From Geobacillus stearothermophilus ATCC 12980 (GTDB lineage Bacteria > Bacillota > Bacilli > Bacillales > Anoxybacillaceae): 64,000 nt of DNA. The position numbers and the translations under genes are program-made. The notes under the pieces were generated by a model. That model was given only the letters and a program-made list of their open reading frames with translations, searched no databases and was not told where the DNA came from. The stretch lies in assembly GCF_030369615.1 (NCBI RefSeq), contig NZ_CP128494.1:344001-408000 (forward strand), read 5' to 3'. This document shows, one piece after another, positions 43,908-53,483 of the stretch; position 1 is the first letter of the stretch, and every line of letters starts with the position of its first letter.

Positions 43908-45032
43908 TTATCGGGCGATGCGCGCCGCCCGTTTTGTAAAATCGACGCCGCGGTAATACGTCTGCTTGACGAGCAAATTGGGTCCTAAGCAGCGCGCGGC
44001 CGGGCAGCGGCAAAGAAGTTCATTGGCGAGTTTCGAGCGCCGCCATCGGTTATACACATCCGGCAATGAATCGCGGACGATGTTGCCAAGCGGCGGTTCA
44101 TCGCCGAAATCGGTGACGATGACATCGCCGGTGAAAATGTTGACATTAAGCCGCGAACGGCCGTCAGGGTCGTTGCGGACGGTGACGTTTTTGCTTTCAT
44201 ACAGCCGCTTTAATAGGCGAAGATCGTCTTCATTGTCGCTGCACGGGTAAAATGGCAGCGTGCCAAACAACATCCAGACGTTTTCATCGCGAATGTCAAG
44301 CAAATGGTGGATCGCCGCGCGCAGCTCATCGAGACTTAGCGTCTCTAAGGCGCTGGCAAAATCGCTTGGGTACATCGGGTGAATTTCATGGCGCCGGCAG
44401 CCCATTTCCTCAACGACTTGGCGATGGATCGTTTCCAAATGGCGGACGGTCCGTTTGTTTAACATCGTTTCCGCCGATACCATCACGCCGGCATTGGCCA
44501 GCGCTTTTGCATTGTCAAGCATGCGCTGGAAGTATTTCTCGCGTTGGGCGCGCGTCGGTTTTCGCTCCATCATAGCGAATCCACCGTCGATGAAATCGTC
44601 GATTGTCCCCCAGTTGTGGGAGATATGGAGCACATCCAAATACGGAATCACTTTTTCGTAGCGGGACAAGTCAAGCGTCAAATTCGAATTCAGCTGCGTT
44701 CGCACCCCGCGCTCATGTGCATAGCGGAGAAGCGGAACGACGTATTGTTCAACCGATTTTAATGACAGCATCGGCTCGCCGCCGGTGATGCTTAATGAGC
44801 GTAAATGCGGAATTTCTTCAAGCCGGCGGAGCAACAACTCAAGCGGCAGCGCCTCGGGATCTTTCGCTGTCAACGTATAGCCGACGGCGCAATGTTCACA
44901 GCGCATATTGCAAAGCGTCGTTGTCGTAAACTCGACGTTCGTCAGTTCCAACTTTCCATACTCTTCTAGATCAACGTACGCCTCCCACGGATCGTACGCC
45001 GGCGTAATGGCCGGCATGGCGAATGAACGCAT
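43908..45032 (-). CDS. yfkAB: Radical SAM protein YfkAB
   Basis: This 374-residue radical SAM enzyme has the cluster motif CNMRCEHC (about 41-48) and a SITGGEPMLS segment (about 78-87) that contacts SAM. A C-terminal cysteine set (ELLCRCPAARCLGP, about 343-356) suggests a further cluster, as in SPASM/twitch proteins. It matches YfkA/YfkB, often fused in Bacillaceae. The substrate is unknown. ATG 45032 has AGAGAGGAGAAAGCG upstream. It is convergent with yfkD. Confidence 0.9.
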   Translation of the reverse strand: MRSFAMPAITPAYDPWEAYVDLEEYGKLELTNVEFTTTTLCNMRCEHCAVGYTLTAKDPEALPLELLLRRLEEIPHLRSLSITGGEPMLSLKSVEQYVVPLLRYAHERGVRTQLNSNLTLDLSRYEKVIPYLDVLHISHNWGTIDDFIDGGFAMMERKPTRAQREKYFQRMLDNAKALANAGVMVSAETMLNKRTVRHLETIHRQVVEEMGCRRHEIHPMYPSDFASALETLSLDELRAAIHHLLDIRDENVWMLFGTLPFYPCSDNEDDLRLLKRLYESKNVTVRNDPDGRSRLNVNIFTGDVIVTDFGDEPPLGNIVRDSLPDVYNRWRRSKLANELLCRCPAARCLGPNLLVKQTYYRGVDFTKRAARIAR

Positions 45033-45173
45033 CGCTTTCTCCTCTCTCTATAAAAAAGTTCCATCCTTCATTATTAGCCGCCTTAGCAGCCCTTGTCAAT
45101 CGTTTTAGCTGTTTTGCCTCTACCCATTCGTATGATGAGAAAGGAGCCATCATGAGATGGAAAAGAAAGATTT

Positions 45174-45203
45174 TTTACATAACAGCGAGAAACGGAGTAT
45201 AAT
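45174..45203 (+). promoter_or_regulatory. Sigma-A-type promoter for fumarase
   Basis: TTTACA at 45174-45179 and TATAAT at 45198-45203 are 18 nt apart. They are about 60 nt upstream of the fumarase start codon. Confidence 0.75.
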
Positions 45204-45262
45204 AGAAAAAGATAAGGACAACTGCCTATGCACGATGAGCATGGGAAGGGGCGTTTAGACAA

Positions 45263-46810
45263 ATGGAAAAGTTCCAGCAAAGCATGTACGACTTGATCGT
45301 CGAGACGTCGACGAAGCTGCCGAAGGACGTCCGTCGAGCGATCGCTCGGGCGAAAGCGCGCGAAAACGCCGGCACGCGGGCGGCGATGGCATTGGATACA
45401 ATCGTTGGCAACATTCAAATGGCGGACGAAAACGTATCGCCGATTTGCCAAGATACGGGCTTGCCGACGTTTAAAATCAAAGTGCCGGTCGGCGTCAACC
45501 AAATCGAAATGAAAAAAGCGATCCGGGCTGCCATTGTCGAAGCGACGAAAAATGGCAAACTGCGCCCGAACTCGGTCGATTCGCTCACCGGCAAAAACAG
45601 CGGCGATAACTTAGGGGAAGGCGTGCCGGTCATTAAATTTGAACAGTGGGAAAACGATTACATTGACGTTCGCCTTATTTTAAAAGGCGGCGGCTGTGAA
45701 AACAAAAACATCCAATACAGCCTGCCGTGTGAACTCGAAGGGCTCGGCCGCGCCGGCCGCGATTTGGACGGCATCCGCAAATGCATTTTGCATGCGGTGT
45801 ATCAGGCGCAAGGGCAAGGGTGCAGCGCCGGCTTCATCGGCGTCGGCATCGGCGGCGACCGCTCATCCGGCTATGAGCTCGCCAAAGAACAGCTGTTCCG
45901 TCCGGTTGATGACGTCAACCCGATTGAAGAATTGCGCCAGCTGGAAGAATACATTATGGAAAACGCCAACAAGCTCGGCATCGGCACGATGGGCTTTGGC
46001 GGCGAATCGACGCTGCTTGGCTGTAAAATCGGCGTCATGCATCGCATCCCGGCGAGCTTCTTCGTCTCCGTCGCCTACAACTGCTGGGCGTTTCGGCGCA
46101 TGGGCGTGAAAATCGATCCGGCCACCGGTGAGATCATCGAATGGCTGTACCAAGACGGCGAAGACGTCGATTTTGCAAAAGAGTTGGAAAAAGCGGAATC
46201 GGCCGCGGCGCTTGAACAAGGAGAGGCGCGCGTCATCGATCTCGTTCCGCCGCTGTCGGAAGAACAAGTGCGGAAGCTCCGCGTCGGCGACGTCGTCCGC
46301 ATCAGCGGCGTCATTTACACCGGCCGCGACGCCATTCATAAATATTTGATGGATCACGATGCCCCCGTCGATTTGAACGGGCAAATCATTTACCATTGCG
46401 GCCCGGTCATGCTAAAAGACGAAGACGGCCGCTGGCACGCCAAAGCCGCCGGCCCGACGACCAGCATCCGCGAAGAGCCGTATCAAGGCGACATTATGAA
46501 AAAATTCGGCGTCCGCGCTGTCATCGGCAAAGGCGGCATGGGCGCAAAGACGCTGCAAGCGTTAAAAGAACACGGCGGCGTGTACTTAAACGCCATCGGC
46601 GGCGCGGCCCAATATTATGCGGACTGTATCAAATCAGTCGAAGGCGTGGATCTCATGGAATTTGGCATTCCAGAAGCCATGTGGCATTTGCGTGTTGAAA
46701 ACTTCACCGCCGTCGTTACGATGGACTCGCACGGCAACAGCTTGCATGAAGACGTTGAAAAGTCATCGCTCGAAAAACTGGCCCAATTCAAAGAACCGGT
46801 GTTCAAATAA
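45263..46810 (+). CDS. fumA: Class I fumarate hydratase
   Basis: This 515-residue enzyme hydrates fumarate to malate in the TCA cycle using a 4Fe-4S cluster. It joins the alpha (about 1-280) and beta (about 330-515) domains of class I fumarases in one chain. Cluster cysteines are in PICQDTGLP (about 60-68), QGCSAGFIGVGIGG (about 183-196) and LLGCKIGVMHR (about 253-263). The beta-domain signature is IGKGGMGAKT (about 420-429). ATG 45263 has GGGAAGGGGCGTTTAGACAA upstream. It is monocistronic. Confidence 0.95.
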   Translation: MEKFQQSMYDLIVETSTKLPKDVRRAIARAKARENAGTRAAMALDTIVGNIQMADENVSPICQDTGLPTFKIKVPVGVNQIEMKKAIRAAIVEATKNGKLRPNSVDSLTGKNSGDNLGEGVPVIKFEQWENDYIDVRLILKGGGCENKNIQYSLPCELEGLGRAGRDLDGIRKCILHAVYQAQGQGCSAGFIGVGIGGDRSSGYELAKEQLFRPVDDVNPIEELRQLEEYIMENANKLGIGTMGFGGESTLLGCKIGVMHRIPASFFVSVAYNCWAFRRMGVKIDPATGEIIEWLYQDGEDVDFAKELEKAESAAALEQGEARVIDLVPPLSEEQVRKLRVGDVVRISGVIYTGRDAIHKYLMDHDAPVDLNGQIIYHCGPVMLKDEDGRWHAKAAGPTTSIREEPYQGDIMKKFGVRAVIGKGGMGAKTLQALKEHGGVYLNAIGGAAQYYADCIKSVEGVDLMEFGIPEAMWHLRVENFTAVVTMDSHGNSLHEDVEKSSLEKLAQFKEPVFK

Positions 46811-46834
46811 ACGTGAAGAAACGATTGGCAGCGT

Positions 46835-46871
46835 GACTCCCCAAAAGCATCCGCTTTTGGGGTCTTTTTTT
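46835..46871 (+). terminator. Terminator after fumarase
   Basis: The 12-bp stem GACCCCAAAAGC-type pairing (GACTCCCCAAAAGC / GCTTTTGGGGTC) is followed by TTTTTTT. Confidence 0.85.
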
Positions 46872-46952
46872 GCAAAAAATGGCGTGCGTAAAGCAGCTGA
46901 GGGCGAAAACAATAAAAAAGAGGAAAAGACGGCGGCCAAGGAGGAACCAGGC

Positions 46953-47744
46953 ATGAGATGGCTTATTTCTCTCGTTTTAGCGATTGCGCTTTTTCCCGCT
47001 TCTGCGTTTGCCGCAAGCAATCAAGCGATCCATTGGGGATTCAAGCGGAGCGAAAACCACGAGCCCCCGTCGGCGGGAAAAGAGCTCGATGAGCTGCTTG
47101 CCAAATATGACGCGTTTTATTTAGGCGATACGAGTGAAAAAACGATTTACTTGACGTTTGACAACGGCTATGAAAACGGCTATACGGTGCAAATTTTGGA
47201 CATCTTGAAAGAAAAACATGTGCCGGCCGCCTTTTTTGTCACCGGCCATTATTTGCAAACCGCGCCTGATTTAGTGAAACGAATGGCTGCCGAAGGACAT
47301 ATCATCGGCAACCATTCGTGGCACCATCCCGATTTAACGACCGCCAGCGATGAGCGGGTGCGCGAAGAGTTCGAAAAAGTCAAGGAAAAGACAGAAGAGC
47401 TGACCGGGCAAAAAGGGATGATGTACCTTCGCCCGCCGCGCGGCATTTTCAGCGAACGGACGTTATCTCTCGCCCGCGAGCTCGGCTATTACCACGTCTT
47501 TTGGTCGCTGGCGTTCGTCGACTGGCAAACCGACCGTCAGCGCGGCTGGCAATATGCCTATGACCAAATCATGAAACAAATTCACCCAGGCGCGATTTTG
47601 TTGCTGCACTCCGTATCGAAAGACAACGCCGACGCGCTGCCGAAGGTGATCGACGACTTGCGAAAACAAGGGTATACGTTTGCCAGCTTAGATGAATTGA
47701 TGGCGAAAAAGATGGGACTCCATCCGTGGCTGTTTCGCCCATAA
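46953..47744 (+). CDS. pdaA: Spore-cortex polysaccharide deacetylase (PdaA-type)
   Basis: This 263-residue secreted deacetylase has a signal peptide (WLISLVLAIALFPASAFA, cleavage near 20) and a NodB domain. The usual catalytic TFDDG reads LTFDNGYENGY (about 67-77), an Asn typical of PdaA, which deacetylates muramic acid to form muramic-delta-lactam in spore cortex. The metal His motif is NHSWHHPDL (about 124-132), with RPPRGIFS (about 163-170). ATG 46953 follows AAGGAGGAACCAGGC. Confidence 0.93.
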   Translation: MRWLISLVLAIALFPASAFAASNQAIHWGFKRSENHEPPSAGKELDELLAKYDAFYLGDTSEKTIYLTFDNGYENGYTVQILDILKEKHVPAAFFVTGHYLQTAPDLVKRMAAEGHIIGNHSWHHPDLTTASDERVREEFEKVKEKTEELTGQKGMMYLRPPRGIFSERTLSLARELGYYHVFWSLAFVDWQTDRQRGWQYAYDQIMKQIHPGAILLLHSVSKDNADALPKVIDDLRKQGYTFASLDELMAKKMGLHPWLFRP

Positions 47745-47768
47745 GCGGTTTCGTTTGAAAAATGGCCC

Positions 47769-47802
47769 CACCCGTGAGCCGTTTGGTTCAGCGGGTGTTT
47801 TT
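47769..47802 (+). terminator. Terminator after pdaA
   Basis: The stem CACCCG / CGGGTG with inner pairing GAGCC/GGTTC is followed by TTTTTC. Confidence 0.75.
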
Positions 47803-47843
47803 CGTTATAATGAGGATACGGACGAAAGAAACAGGTGAATGCG

Positions 47844-48710
47844 ATGTGGACAAAAACAGTGACGGTGCCGGCGCCGTACGATTTCGCCCACGCCCTTGAG
47901 CGGCTTTCGCTCGACCCGCTGTTGGCCGTGGATCGGGAACGGCAGCGCATCACCGTGCCGCTCGCCCTCGACGGCTGTTTCGTGCCCGTAACGGTGGAAG
48001 GCGTCGGCACAAAAGATGACCCGAGATTTGTCGTTTCAGCTCCTTTTCCCGAGCGGCAAGACGAGGTGATGGAGCGGATTTCGCATCTGTTTCAATGGCG
48101 GACGCCGCTCGGGCCCGTTCACGAGCATTTCCGCCGCACTGACCTGGCGCCGCTGTTTGCCGAGTATGAAGGAATGCCGCTTGTGCTCGATTTTGATCTA
48201 TATTTTTGCCTCATCAAATGTTTGATCCATCAGCAACTTCATCTCAAAGTCGGCTATCGGCTGACGGAGCGGTTTGTGAAAACGTTCGGAACAGAAGTGG
48301 ATGGCGTTTGGTTTTACCCGCGCCCGGAAGAAGTGGCCGCCCGTTCGTACGAGGATGTGCGCGCCTTGCAGCTGAGCGGGCGGAAAGCGGAATATATCGT
48401 CGATGTGTCGCGTCTCATCGCTGACGGAAAGCTGCGGCTTGATGAACTTAAGCAGATGGAAGACGGCGAGGTGATGGAGCGGCTGACGGCCGTGCGCGGC
48501 ATCGGCCCGTGGACGGTGCAAAACTTCCTCCTCTTCGGCCTTGGCCGTCCAAACGTCTTCCCGCCGGCGGATATCGGCTTGCAGCGGGCGGTTGAAAAAC
48601 AATTCGGGCTTCCGAAGCGGCCGACCGCAAAAGAGATGGCGGCGCTCGGCGAGCGGTGGAAACCGTACGCCAGCTATGCGGCGCTTTATTTGTGGCGAAG
48701 CATTGAATGA
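47844..48710 (+). CDS. DNA-3-methyladenine glycosylase, AlkA/HhH-GPD type
   Basis: This 288-residue base-excision enzyme has a helix-hairpin-helix and GPD loop: [20 protein letters not shown] (first about 214-233), followed by the catalytic Asp in [11 protein letters not shown] (about 239-249). [14 protein letters not shown] (about 132-145) is the matching first helix of the domain. It corresponds to YfjP of B. subtilis. It removes alkylated bases such as 3-methyladenine. ATG 47844 has AGGTGAATGCG upstream. It is followed 11 nt later by the rRNA methyltransferase. Confidence 0.9.
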   Translation: MWTKTVTVPAPYDFAHALERLSLDPLLAVDRERQRITVPLALDGCFVPVTVEGVGTKDDPRFVVSAPFPERQDEVMERISHLFQWRTPLGPVHEHFRRTDLAPLFAEYEGMPLVLDFDLYFCLIKCLIHQQLHLKVGYRLTERFVKTFGTEVDGVWFYPRPEEVAARSYEDVRALQLSGRKAEYIVDVSRLIADGKLRLDELKQMEDGEVMERLTAVRGIGPWTVQNFLLFGLGRPNVFPPADIGLQRAVEKQFGLPKRPTAKEMAALGERWKPYASYAALYLWRSIE

Positions 48711-48721
48711 GAGGGACCGAT

Positions 48722-50110
48722 ATGGCAAAGCAACAAACGAACATCAAAATCAAAAAAGGCGACCAATTTCCTGTGACCATTCAACGGATCGGCATTAACG
48801 GCGAAGGGGTCGGCTATTTCCAAAAACAAGTCGTCTTCGTCCCCGGCGCGTTGCCGGGGGAAGAAGTCGTCGTCGAAGCGACGGACATCCATCCAACCTA
48901 CGCCGAGGCGAAAATCAAGCGCATCCGCAAGCGCTCGCCAAACCGTATCAAGCCGCCATGCCCGCTCTATGACCAGTGCGGCGGCTGCCAGCTCCAGCAC
49001 TTATCGTACGAAGCGCAGCTTGAAGCCAAACGCGACATCGTCATCCAAGCATTGCGCCGCCACGCCCGCCGCCTCGATGTCGACAAACTTGACATCCGCC
49101 CGACGATCGGCATGGCCGACCCGTGGCAATACCGAAACAAAAGCCAATTTCAAGTCGGGATGAAAAGAGGGAAGGTGCTCGCCGGGCTGTACGGTCTCAA
49201 CTCCCACCGACTCGTCGACCTATCGGAATGCCGCATCCAGCATCCGCAAACGACGCGCGTGACGAACATCGTGAAAACGATTTTGCAAGACTTGCGCATC
49301 CCGATTTACAACGAGCGGACGAGAACGGGCGTCGTGCGGACGATCGTCGTCCGTGTCGGCTTCCATACGGGCGACATCCAGCTTGTGCTGGTGACAGCGA
49401 CAAAAGACATTCCGCGCAAACAGCTGCTCATTGACGAAATTCGCCGCCGCCTTCCGGAAGTGAAATCAATCGTGCAAAACATCAACGGCGAAAAAACGTC
49501 GCTCATTTTTGGCAACGAAACCGAAGTGCTCGCCGGCGACGAGTACATTCAAGAAACGCTCGGCGACTTGTCATTTGAACTGTCGGCGCGCGCCTTTTTC
49601 CAGCTTAACCCGATCCAAACGGTCAAGCTGTACGACGAAGTGAAAAAAGCGGCCGCTCTCACCGGAACGGAGCGGATCGTTGACGCCTACTGCGGCGTCG
49701 GCACGATCGGGCTGTGGCTCGCCCGCGATGCGAAAGAAGTGCGCGGCATGGACACGATCCCCGAAGCGATTGAAGACGCCAAGAAAAACGCGGACAAACA
49801 GGGCTTTACGAACACGCACTACGTCGTCGGCAAAGCGGAATACTGGCTGCCCAAATGGGTGAACGAAGGCTGGAAGCCGGACGTCATCATCGTCGACCCG
49901 CCCCGCGTCGGCTGCGACCGGGCGCTGCTTGACACGATCCTTGGCGTCCGTCCGAAAACGGTCGTCTACGTCTCGTGCAACCCATCGAGCCTCGCCCGCG
50001 ACCTCGACGCCTTGGCGGCCCAATACCGCGTCGACTACATCCAGCCGGTCGACATGTTTCCGCACACGGCGCATGTAGAAAGTGTAGCTCGATTAGTATT
50101 AAAGTTGTAA
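48722..50110 (+). CDS. rlmCD: 23S rRNA (uracil-C5)-methyltransferase, RlmCD type
   Basis: This 462-residue TrmA/RumA-family enzyme starts with a TRAM RNA-binding domain ([20 protein letters not shown], about 21-40). The 4Fe-4S motif [15 protein letters not shown] (about 84-98) follows, then the SAM domain [15 protein letters not shown] (about 319-333). The catalytic Cys is in [13 protein letters not shown] (about 419-431). Firmicute homologues methylate U747 and U1939 of 23S rRNA. ATG 48722 follows GAGAGGGACCGAT. It corresponds to YfjO in the B. subtilis order. Confidence 0.92.
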   Translation: MAKQQTNIKIKKGDQFPVTIQRIGINGEGVGYFQKQVVFVPGALPGEEVVVEATDIHPTYAEAKIKRIRKRSPNRIKPPCPLYDQCGGCQLQHLSYEAQLEAKRDIVIQALRRHARRLDVDKLDIRPTIGMADPWQYRNKSQFQVGMKRGKVLAGLYGLNSHRLVDLSECRIQHPQTTRVTNIVKTILQDLRIPIYNERTRTGVVRTIVVRVGFHTGDIQLVLVTATKDIPRKQLLIDEIRRRLPEVKSIVQNINGEKTSLIFGNETEVLAGDEYIQETLGDLSFELSARAFFQLNPIQTVKLYDEVKKAAALTGTERIVDAYCGVGTIGLWLARDAKEVRGMDTIPEAIEDAKKNADKQGFTNTHYVVGKAEYWLPKWVNEGWKPDVIIVDPPRVGCDRALLDTILGVRPKTVVYVSCNPSSLARDLDALAAQYRVDYIQPVDMFPHTAHVESVARLVLKL

Positions 50111-50172
50111 ACACAAAATAAACTCGTTCCACTGAAAACATAACCGTTCATCACGAGAAAGAAAGTTGAGTA

Positions 50173-50950
50173 TTGGAAGATGTTTGTCATAGCCGAGAAT
50201 TTTTTAAACATATGTGGAAAACCATCGGGACAGGGAAGATATGGAGGAGAGAGATCAAAAATAAAGCGAAAGATGGGAGTTACTACTGGGTTCAGTCTAC
50301 CATTGTCCCCTTTTTGGATGAACGAGGAAAGCCGTATCAATACGTGTCGATTCGAACGGATATTACCCGTTTGAAACAGTATGAAGAGCAAATCAAATAT
50401 ATGGCCAACCATGATGATTTGACGGGCCTTCCCAATCGCCGTTTTTTAACATTTTTCGTCTTTGCCGGTCATTGCATCCGACTGTCGAGTGACCGAACAA
50501 CGCCGATTAAAGACCCATGAACGGGTCTTGTAAAGCGAGTCGTTGTTCGGTCTTCCGTCACGCTAAGGCGTGACGGAGGCAAACCACACGCTTGCCTTCG
50601 ACAGTCGAAAATGGGCAAACCACTTTTCTGTCAAGGATATGTTAAACTTCTTTGTTGCATCTATATAAATTGCTGAAAGAGACGAAAGAGGAGGAACGAC
50701 TGCTGGCCGTTTATTTTATTGATTTAGCGCGGTTTAAAAACATTAATGATTCATTTGGGCATTCGGTGGGAGACGAAGTGTTGAAACATTAGAAAGCCAT
50801 TTGCATCGTGCTATCGAAATCAAATATTAAAGGAAATGGGGTGCAACGGAGGGCAAGGGTATTTTTGGAGGCAACCTGTGTCGGAAACGGAGATTGGATC
50901 GTTGTTGCAATGCAATGAGTGAACAGTTCAAAATGGCAATATAGGTCGTC
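50173..50950 (+). pseudogene. PAS-GGDEF(-EAL) regulator, truncated and interrupted
   Basis: The remains begin with the second half of a PAS/PAC domain (GKIWRREIKNKAKDGSYYWV, then YVSIRTDITRL), then the start of a GGDEF domain (MANHDDLTGLPNRRFL). An insertion at about 50452-50655 breaks the frame. GGDEF sequence resumes with LLKETKEEERLLAVYFIDLA, then RFKNINDSFGHSVGDEVLKH, and stops at 50792. The next codons look like an EAL-domain start (ESHLHRAIE), so the GGDEF core itself is deleted. There is no 5' end. It is a dead cyclic-di-GMP gene. Confidence 0.8.
50452..50655 (+). ncRNA. HEARO/omega-RNA-like element without IscB gene
   Basis: About 200 bp of non-coding sequence interrupts the GGDEF codons and folds into nested perfect stems. 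The outer 10-bp stem is 50479-50488 with 50598-50607, enclosing a 12-bp stem 50491-50502 with 50541-50552 (inner 6-bp stem 50511-50516/50523-50528). Beside it are a 9-bp stem 50555-50563/50568-50576 and a 6-bp stem 50577-50582/50592-50597. The stretch CAACGCCGATTAAAGACCC followed by GGGTCTTGTAAAGCGAGT closely resembles, from memory, the HEARO RNA that guides IscB nucleases. No IscB frame is present. The structure is visible; the family name is recollection and needs a covariance search. Confidence 0.6.
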
Positions 50951-51005
50951 TTGCCATACTCGGGTATGTTGAGGCAACGAATGAAGAGGAAAAGGAGCTG
51001 GTTTC

Positions 51006-52712
51006 ATGGAAACGCTCAGACAACGGCTGCGATCCATTGATCAAAAGGGATATAAAGCGTATAAAACGATCGAAGGGACGTATTCGTTTCCATTGTTTAC
51101 GCTCGCGATTGACCACGTGCAGGGCGATCCGTTTGCTGAGCCGTCCAAGGTCCGCGTGATCATACCGCGGGCGAAAACGGCGTTGGCAGCGGAGTGGATG
51201 AATACGAAACCGCGCCGCATCCGCTGTGAAGATGTGCTGGCGCGCCGCATCTATCATGAATTGCGGCAATGGCCGCTGCGGGCGCGTGGATCGGGAAAAA
51301 GCGGGCTCGTCTTGATCGATGCCCCGGAGCAGAAGGTGCTCGAGCGGACAGCAGTGCAAGTGACAGACGAGACGGTCACTGTCTGTTTGTCGGTCGGGTT
51401 GCCGGCGAACGGGCGTCGCATTTTGGCGAAAGAAGCCGAGGCCATCTTTTTCGAACAAATTCCATCCGTCATCGAGCGGGCGGTGTACGGCCTTCGGGAG
51501 GAGGATATTCGTGCGGCAGTCGAGCTTGCCGATCAGCAGCACGCCATTCGCCGCTATTTGCGTGAACACGGATTGGTGGCGTTTGTCGCGAACGGTGCGG
51601 TTTTGCCGCGGGAGAGCGGAGTGAGCGACAAGCCGCTGCAACGTGGAGCGGTGCCGTTTCAAAGTCCGCCAGAGCTGGAGATTGCGATCCCCGTTCCGCA
51701 TCGCGCTGAACCGATCAAAGGCATGGGCATCCGCAAAGGGATTACGCTGATTGTCGGTGGCGGCTACCACGGCAAATCGACGCTGCTGCAGGCGCTAGAG
51801 CACGGCGTGTATGATCATGTCGCCGGCGACGGGCGGGAGTTTGTCATCACGGACAGCGGGGCGGTGAAAATTCGCGCCGAAGACGGCCGGAGCGTCGCCA
51901 GTGTTGACATTTCCCCGCTCATTGGCACGCTGCCGTATGGAAAAGAGACGAAACAGTTTTCGACGGAAAACGCGAGCGGCAGCACCTCACAGGCCGCGAG
52001 CATGATCGAAATGATTGAAGCTGGGGCATCGGCGTTTTTGATTGATGAAGATACGAGCGCGACGAATTTGCTCATCCGAGATGGACGCATGCAGGCGCTC
52101 GTGGTGAAAGATGCCGAACCTATCACGCCGTATATCGACAAGGCGCGTCAACTATTTCGCGATTACGGCATTTCGACCGTTCTTGTCGTCGGCGGATTGG
52201 GGGATTACTTGGATATCGCGGATTGCGTGATCAAAATGGAGCAGTACGTCCCGTTTGATGTGACGGCAGAGGCAAAACAAATCGCCTTGCAGATGCCGTC
52301 GGGACGGAAAGCGGAAGGCGGCGAGTCGTTCGGCTGCATTCATGAGCGCATTCCGCTGCCTGGGAGTTTAAATAGCCAAAAAGGAAAAAAAGAAAAAGCG
52401 GTCGCGCGCGGACGGCACGTCATTCAGTACGGGCAAACCGATCTATTGCTTTATGCGCTTGAGCAGCTGGTCGATGACAGCCAAACGCGGGCGATTGTCG
52501 CGGCGCTGCTGTATATGGAACGAAAAGGATGGTTCGACGGAAAGAAAACCGTCCGCCAACTGCTCGATGCGATCGAAGAACAATGGGATCGCCAAGGCTT
52601 GGGCTCCGTTTCGTTCCGAAAAGGGCATCCGGGTGAACTTGCCCGCCCGCGCCGATTCGAGCTGGCGGCGGCGCTCAATCGGCTGCGGACGCTCCGTTGC
52701 CGCCAACGCTGA
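51006..52712 (+). CDS. ABC-ATPase-domain protein of unknown function
   Basis: This 568-residue soluble protein belongs to the predicted ABC-class ATPase family. The P-loop GGGYHGKSTLL lies at about 252-262. A signature-like NASGSTSQAASMIEMIEAG follows at about 325-343, then the Walker B ASAFLIDEDTSATN (about 344-357), with an LVVGGLGDYLD segment later. The N-terminal 200 residues form the family-specific domain. There are no membrane segments, so it is not a transporter. Its role is unknown; RNA or DNA handling has been proposed for relatives. ATG 51006 follows AGGAAAAGGAGCTGGTTTC. Confidence 0.9.
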   Translation: METLRQRLRSIDQKGYKAYKTIEGTYSFPLFTLAIDHVQGDPFAEPSKVRVIIPRAKTALAAEWMNTKPRRIRCEDVLARRIYHELRQWPLRARGSGKSGLVLIDAPEQKVLERTAVQVTDETVTVCLSVGLPANGRRILAKEAEAIFFEQIPSVIERAVYGLREEDIRAAVELADQQHAIRRYLREHGLVAFVANGAVLPRESGVSDKPLQRGAVPFQSPPELEIAIPVPHRAEPIKGMGIRKGITLIVGGGYHGKSTLLQALEHGVYDHVAGDGREFVITDSGAVKIRAEDGRSVASVDISPLIGTLPYGKETKQFSTENASGSTSQAASMIEMIEAGASAFLIDEDTSATNLLIRDGRMQALVVKDAEPITPYIDKARQLFRDYGISTVLVVGGLGDYLDIADCVIKMEQYVPFDVTAEAKQIALQMPSGRKAEGGESFGCIHERIPLPGSLNSQKGKKEKAVARGRHVIQYGQTDLLLYALEQLVDDSQTRAIVAALLYMERKGWFDGKKTVRQLLDAIEEQWDRQGLGSVSFRKGHPGELARPRRFELAAALNRLRTLRCRQR

Positions 52713-52870
52713 ACCATTGCGGGCGGAAGCGGATTGAACCTGCTTTCGCTTTTCGTTTCCGTTGATTTTGTCTAGCGTCCCCTTTCGATTATCGTTATAA
52801 TTATGTTTATCAGTTCAATGAAACGGCTGGCAGCGGGGAGGCCGCGGTTTGGCTGAAGGGGGATCGAGGC

Positions 52871-53239
52871 ATGGGCAAATCAAAAGGTTCGATTGAATCG
52901 GAAATCAGCAAAGCATTGACAAAATGGGAAAAAGATTTTCTTGGCCGCGGTTCGGTATCGGTGAAAACCGATATTTTGCGCGATATGATCATCGTTTCGT
53001 TGCACGGCATCCTGACGCCCGCCGAGTACGCGCTTTGCGAATCAAAAGAAGGAATGTTATCGGTGAAGCGGTCGCGGACGAGTTTAGTGGAGTCTGGAGT
53101 CGATGACTTGAAAGAAATGATTTTTGAAATCACCGGCGAGAAGGTGAAGAGCTTCCATACGGATTTAAGCACCCGAACGGGCGAGCGGGTGATCGTCTTT
53201 AAGCTGTTCAACGATTTAGAAAAACAGCTGACGGGCTAA
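52871..53239 (+). CDS. DUF2294 protein upstream of the carbon pump
   Basis: This 122-residue protein matches DUF2294: GSIESEISKALTKWEKDFLG, DMIIVSLHGILTPAEYALC and VKSFHTDLSTRTGERVIVFK. Its function is unknown. ATG 52871 follows GGGGGATCGAGGC. It lies directly before the DabB-DabA leader, in the same direction, and members of this family are often found by inorganic-carbon or Na+-related genes. A regulatory role in carbon uptake is inference only. Confidence 0.85.
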   Translation: MGKSKGSIESEISKALTKWEKDFLGRGSVSVKTDILRDMIIVSLHGILTPAEYALCESKEGMLSVKRSRTSLVESGVDDLKEMIFEITGEKVKSFHTDLSTRTGERVIVFKLFNDLEKQLTG

Positions 53240-53301
53240 ATGTTCGCCCGCATCGCCATAAAACGGCGTTCCGGACGAAGAAGGCATTTTTTTATAAAGT
53301 T

Positions 53302-53483
53302 ATTGTATAATTGAAACAACTTTTGTATAGTAAGTATAGGATAAACATAAAGGACAGCATGTCGGGAGCCCTTCAAAAAACTTACGCCAGTGTAAGTTCG
53401 TTGAAGGGAAACCGACCGGTGTCTGTTGCACAGCGGGAGATCTTCAAACAATCGCCTCACGATTGGTTGAAGGTAAACCGGCT
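53302..53483 (+). promoter_or_regulatory. dabBA leader with tandem internal-loop hairpins (candidate riboswitch)
   Basis: After likely promoter elements (TATAAT at about 53305 and TTGAAA at 53312), two units share one design. Unit 1 (53361-53416): stem GTCGG/CCGAC, internal loop GAG/AAA, stem CCCTTCAA/TTGAAGGG, apical stem ACTTAC/GTAAGT. Unit 2 (53432-53483): stem AGCGG/CCGGCT, the same GAG/AAA loop, stem ATCTTCAA/TTGAAGGT, apical stem CAATCG/CGATTG. Outer and apical stems differ in sequence but keep pairing, while the loop is constant. The 3' side of unit 2 is also the 5' arm of the terminator, so the two folds exclude each other. I know no named family that fits. Confidence 0.7.
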
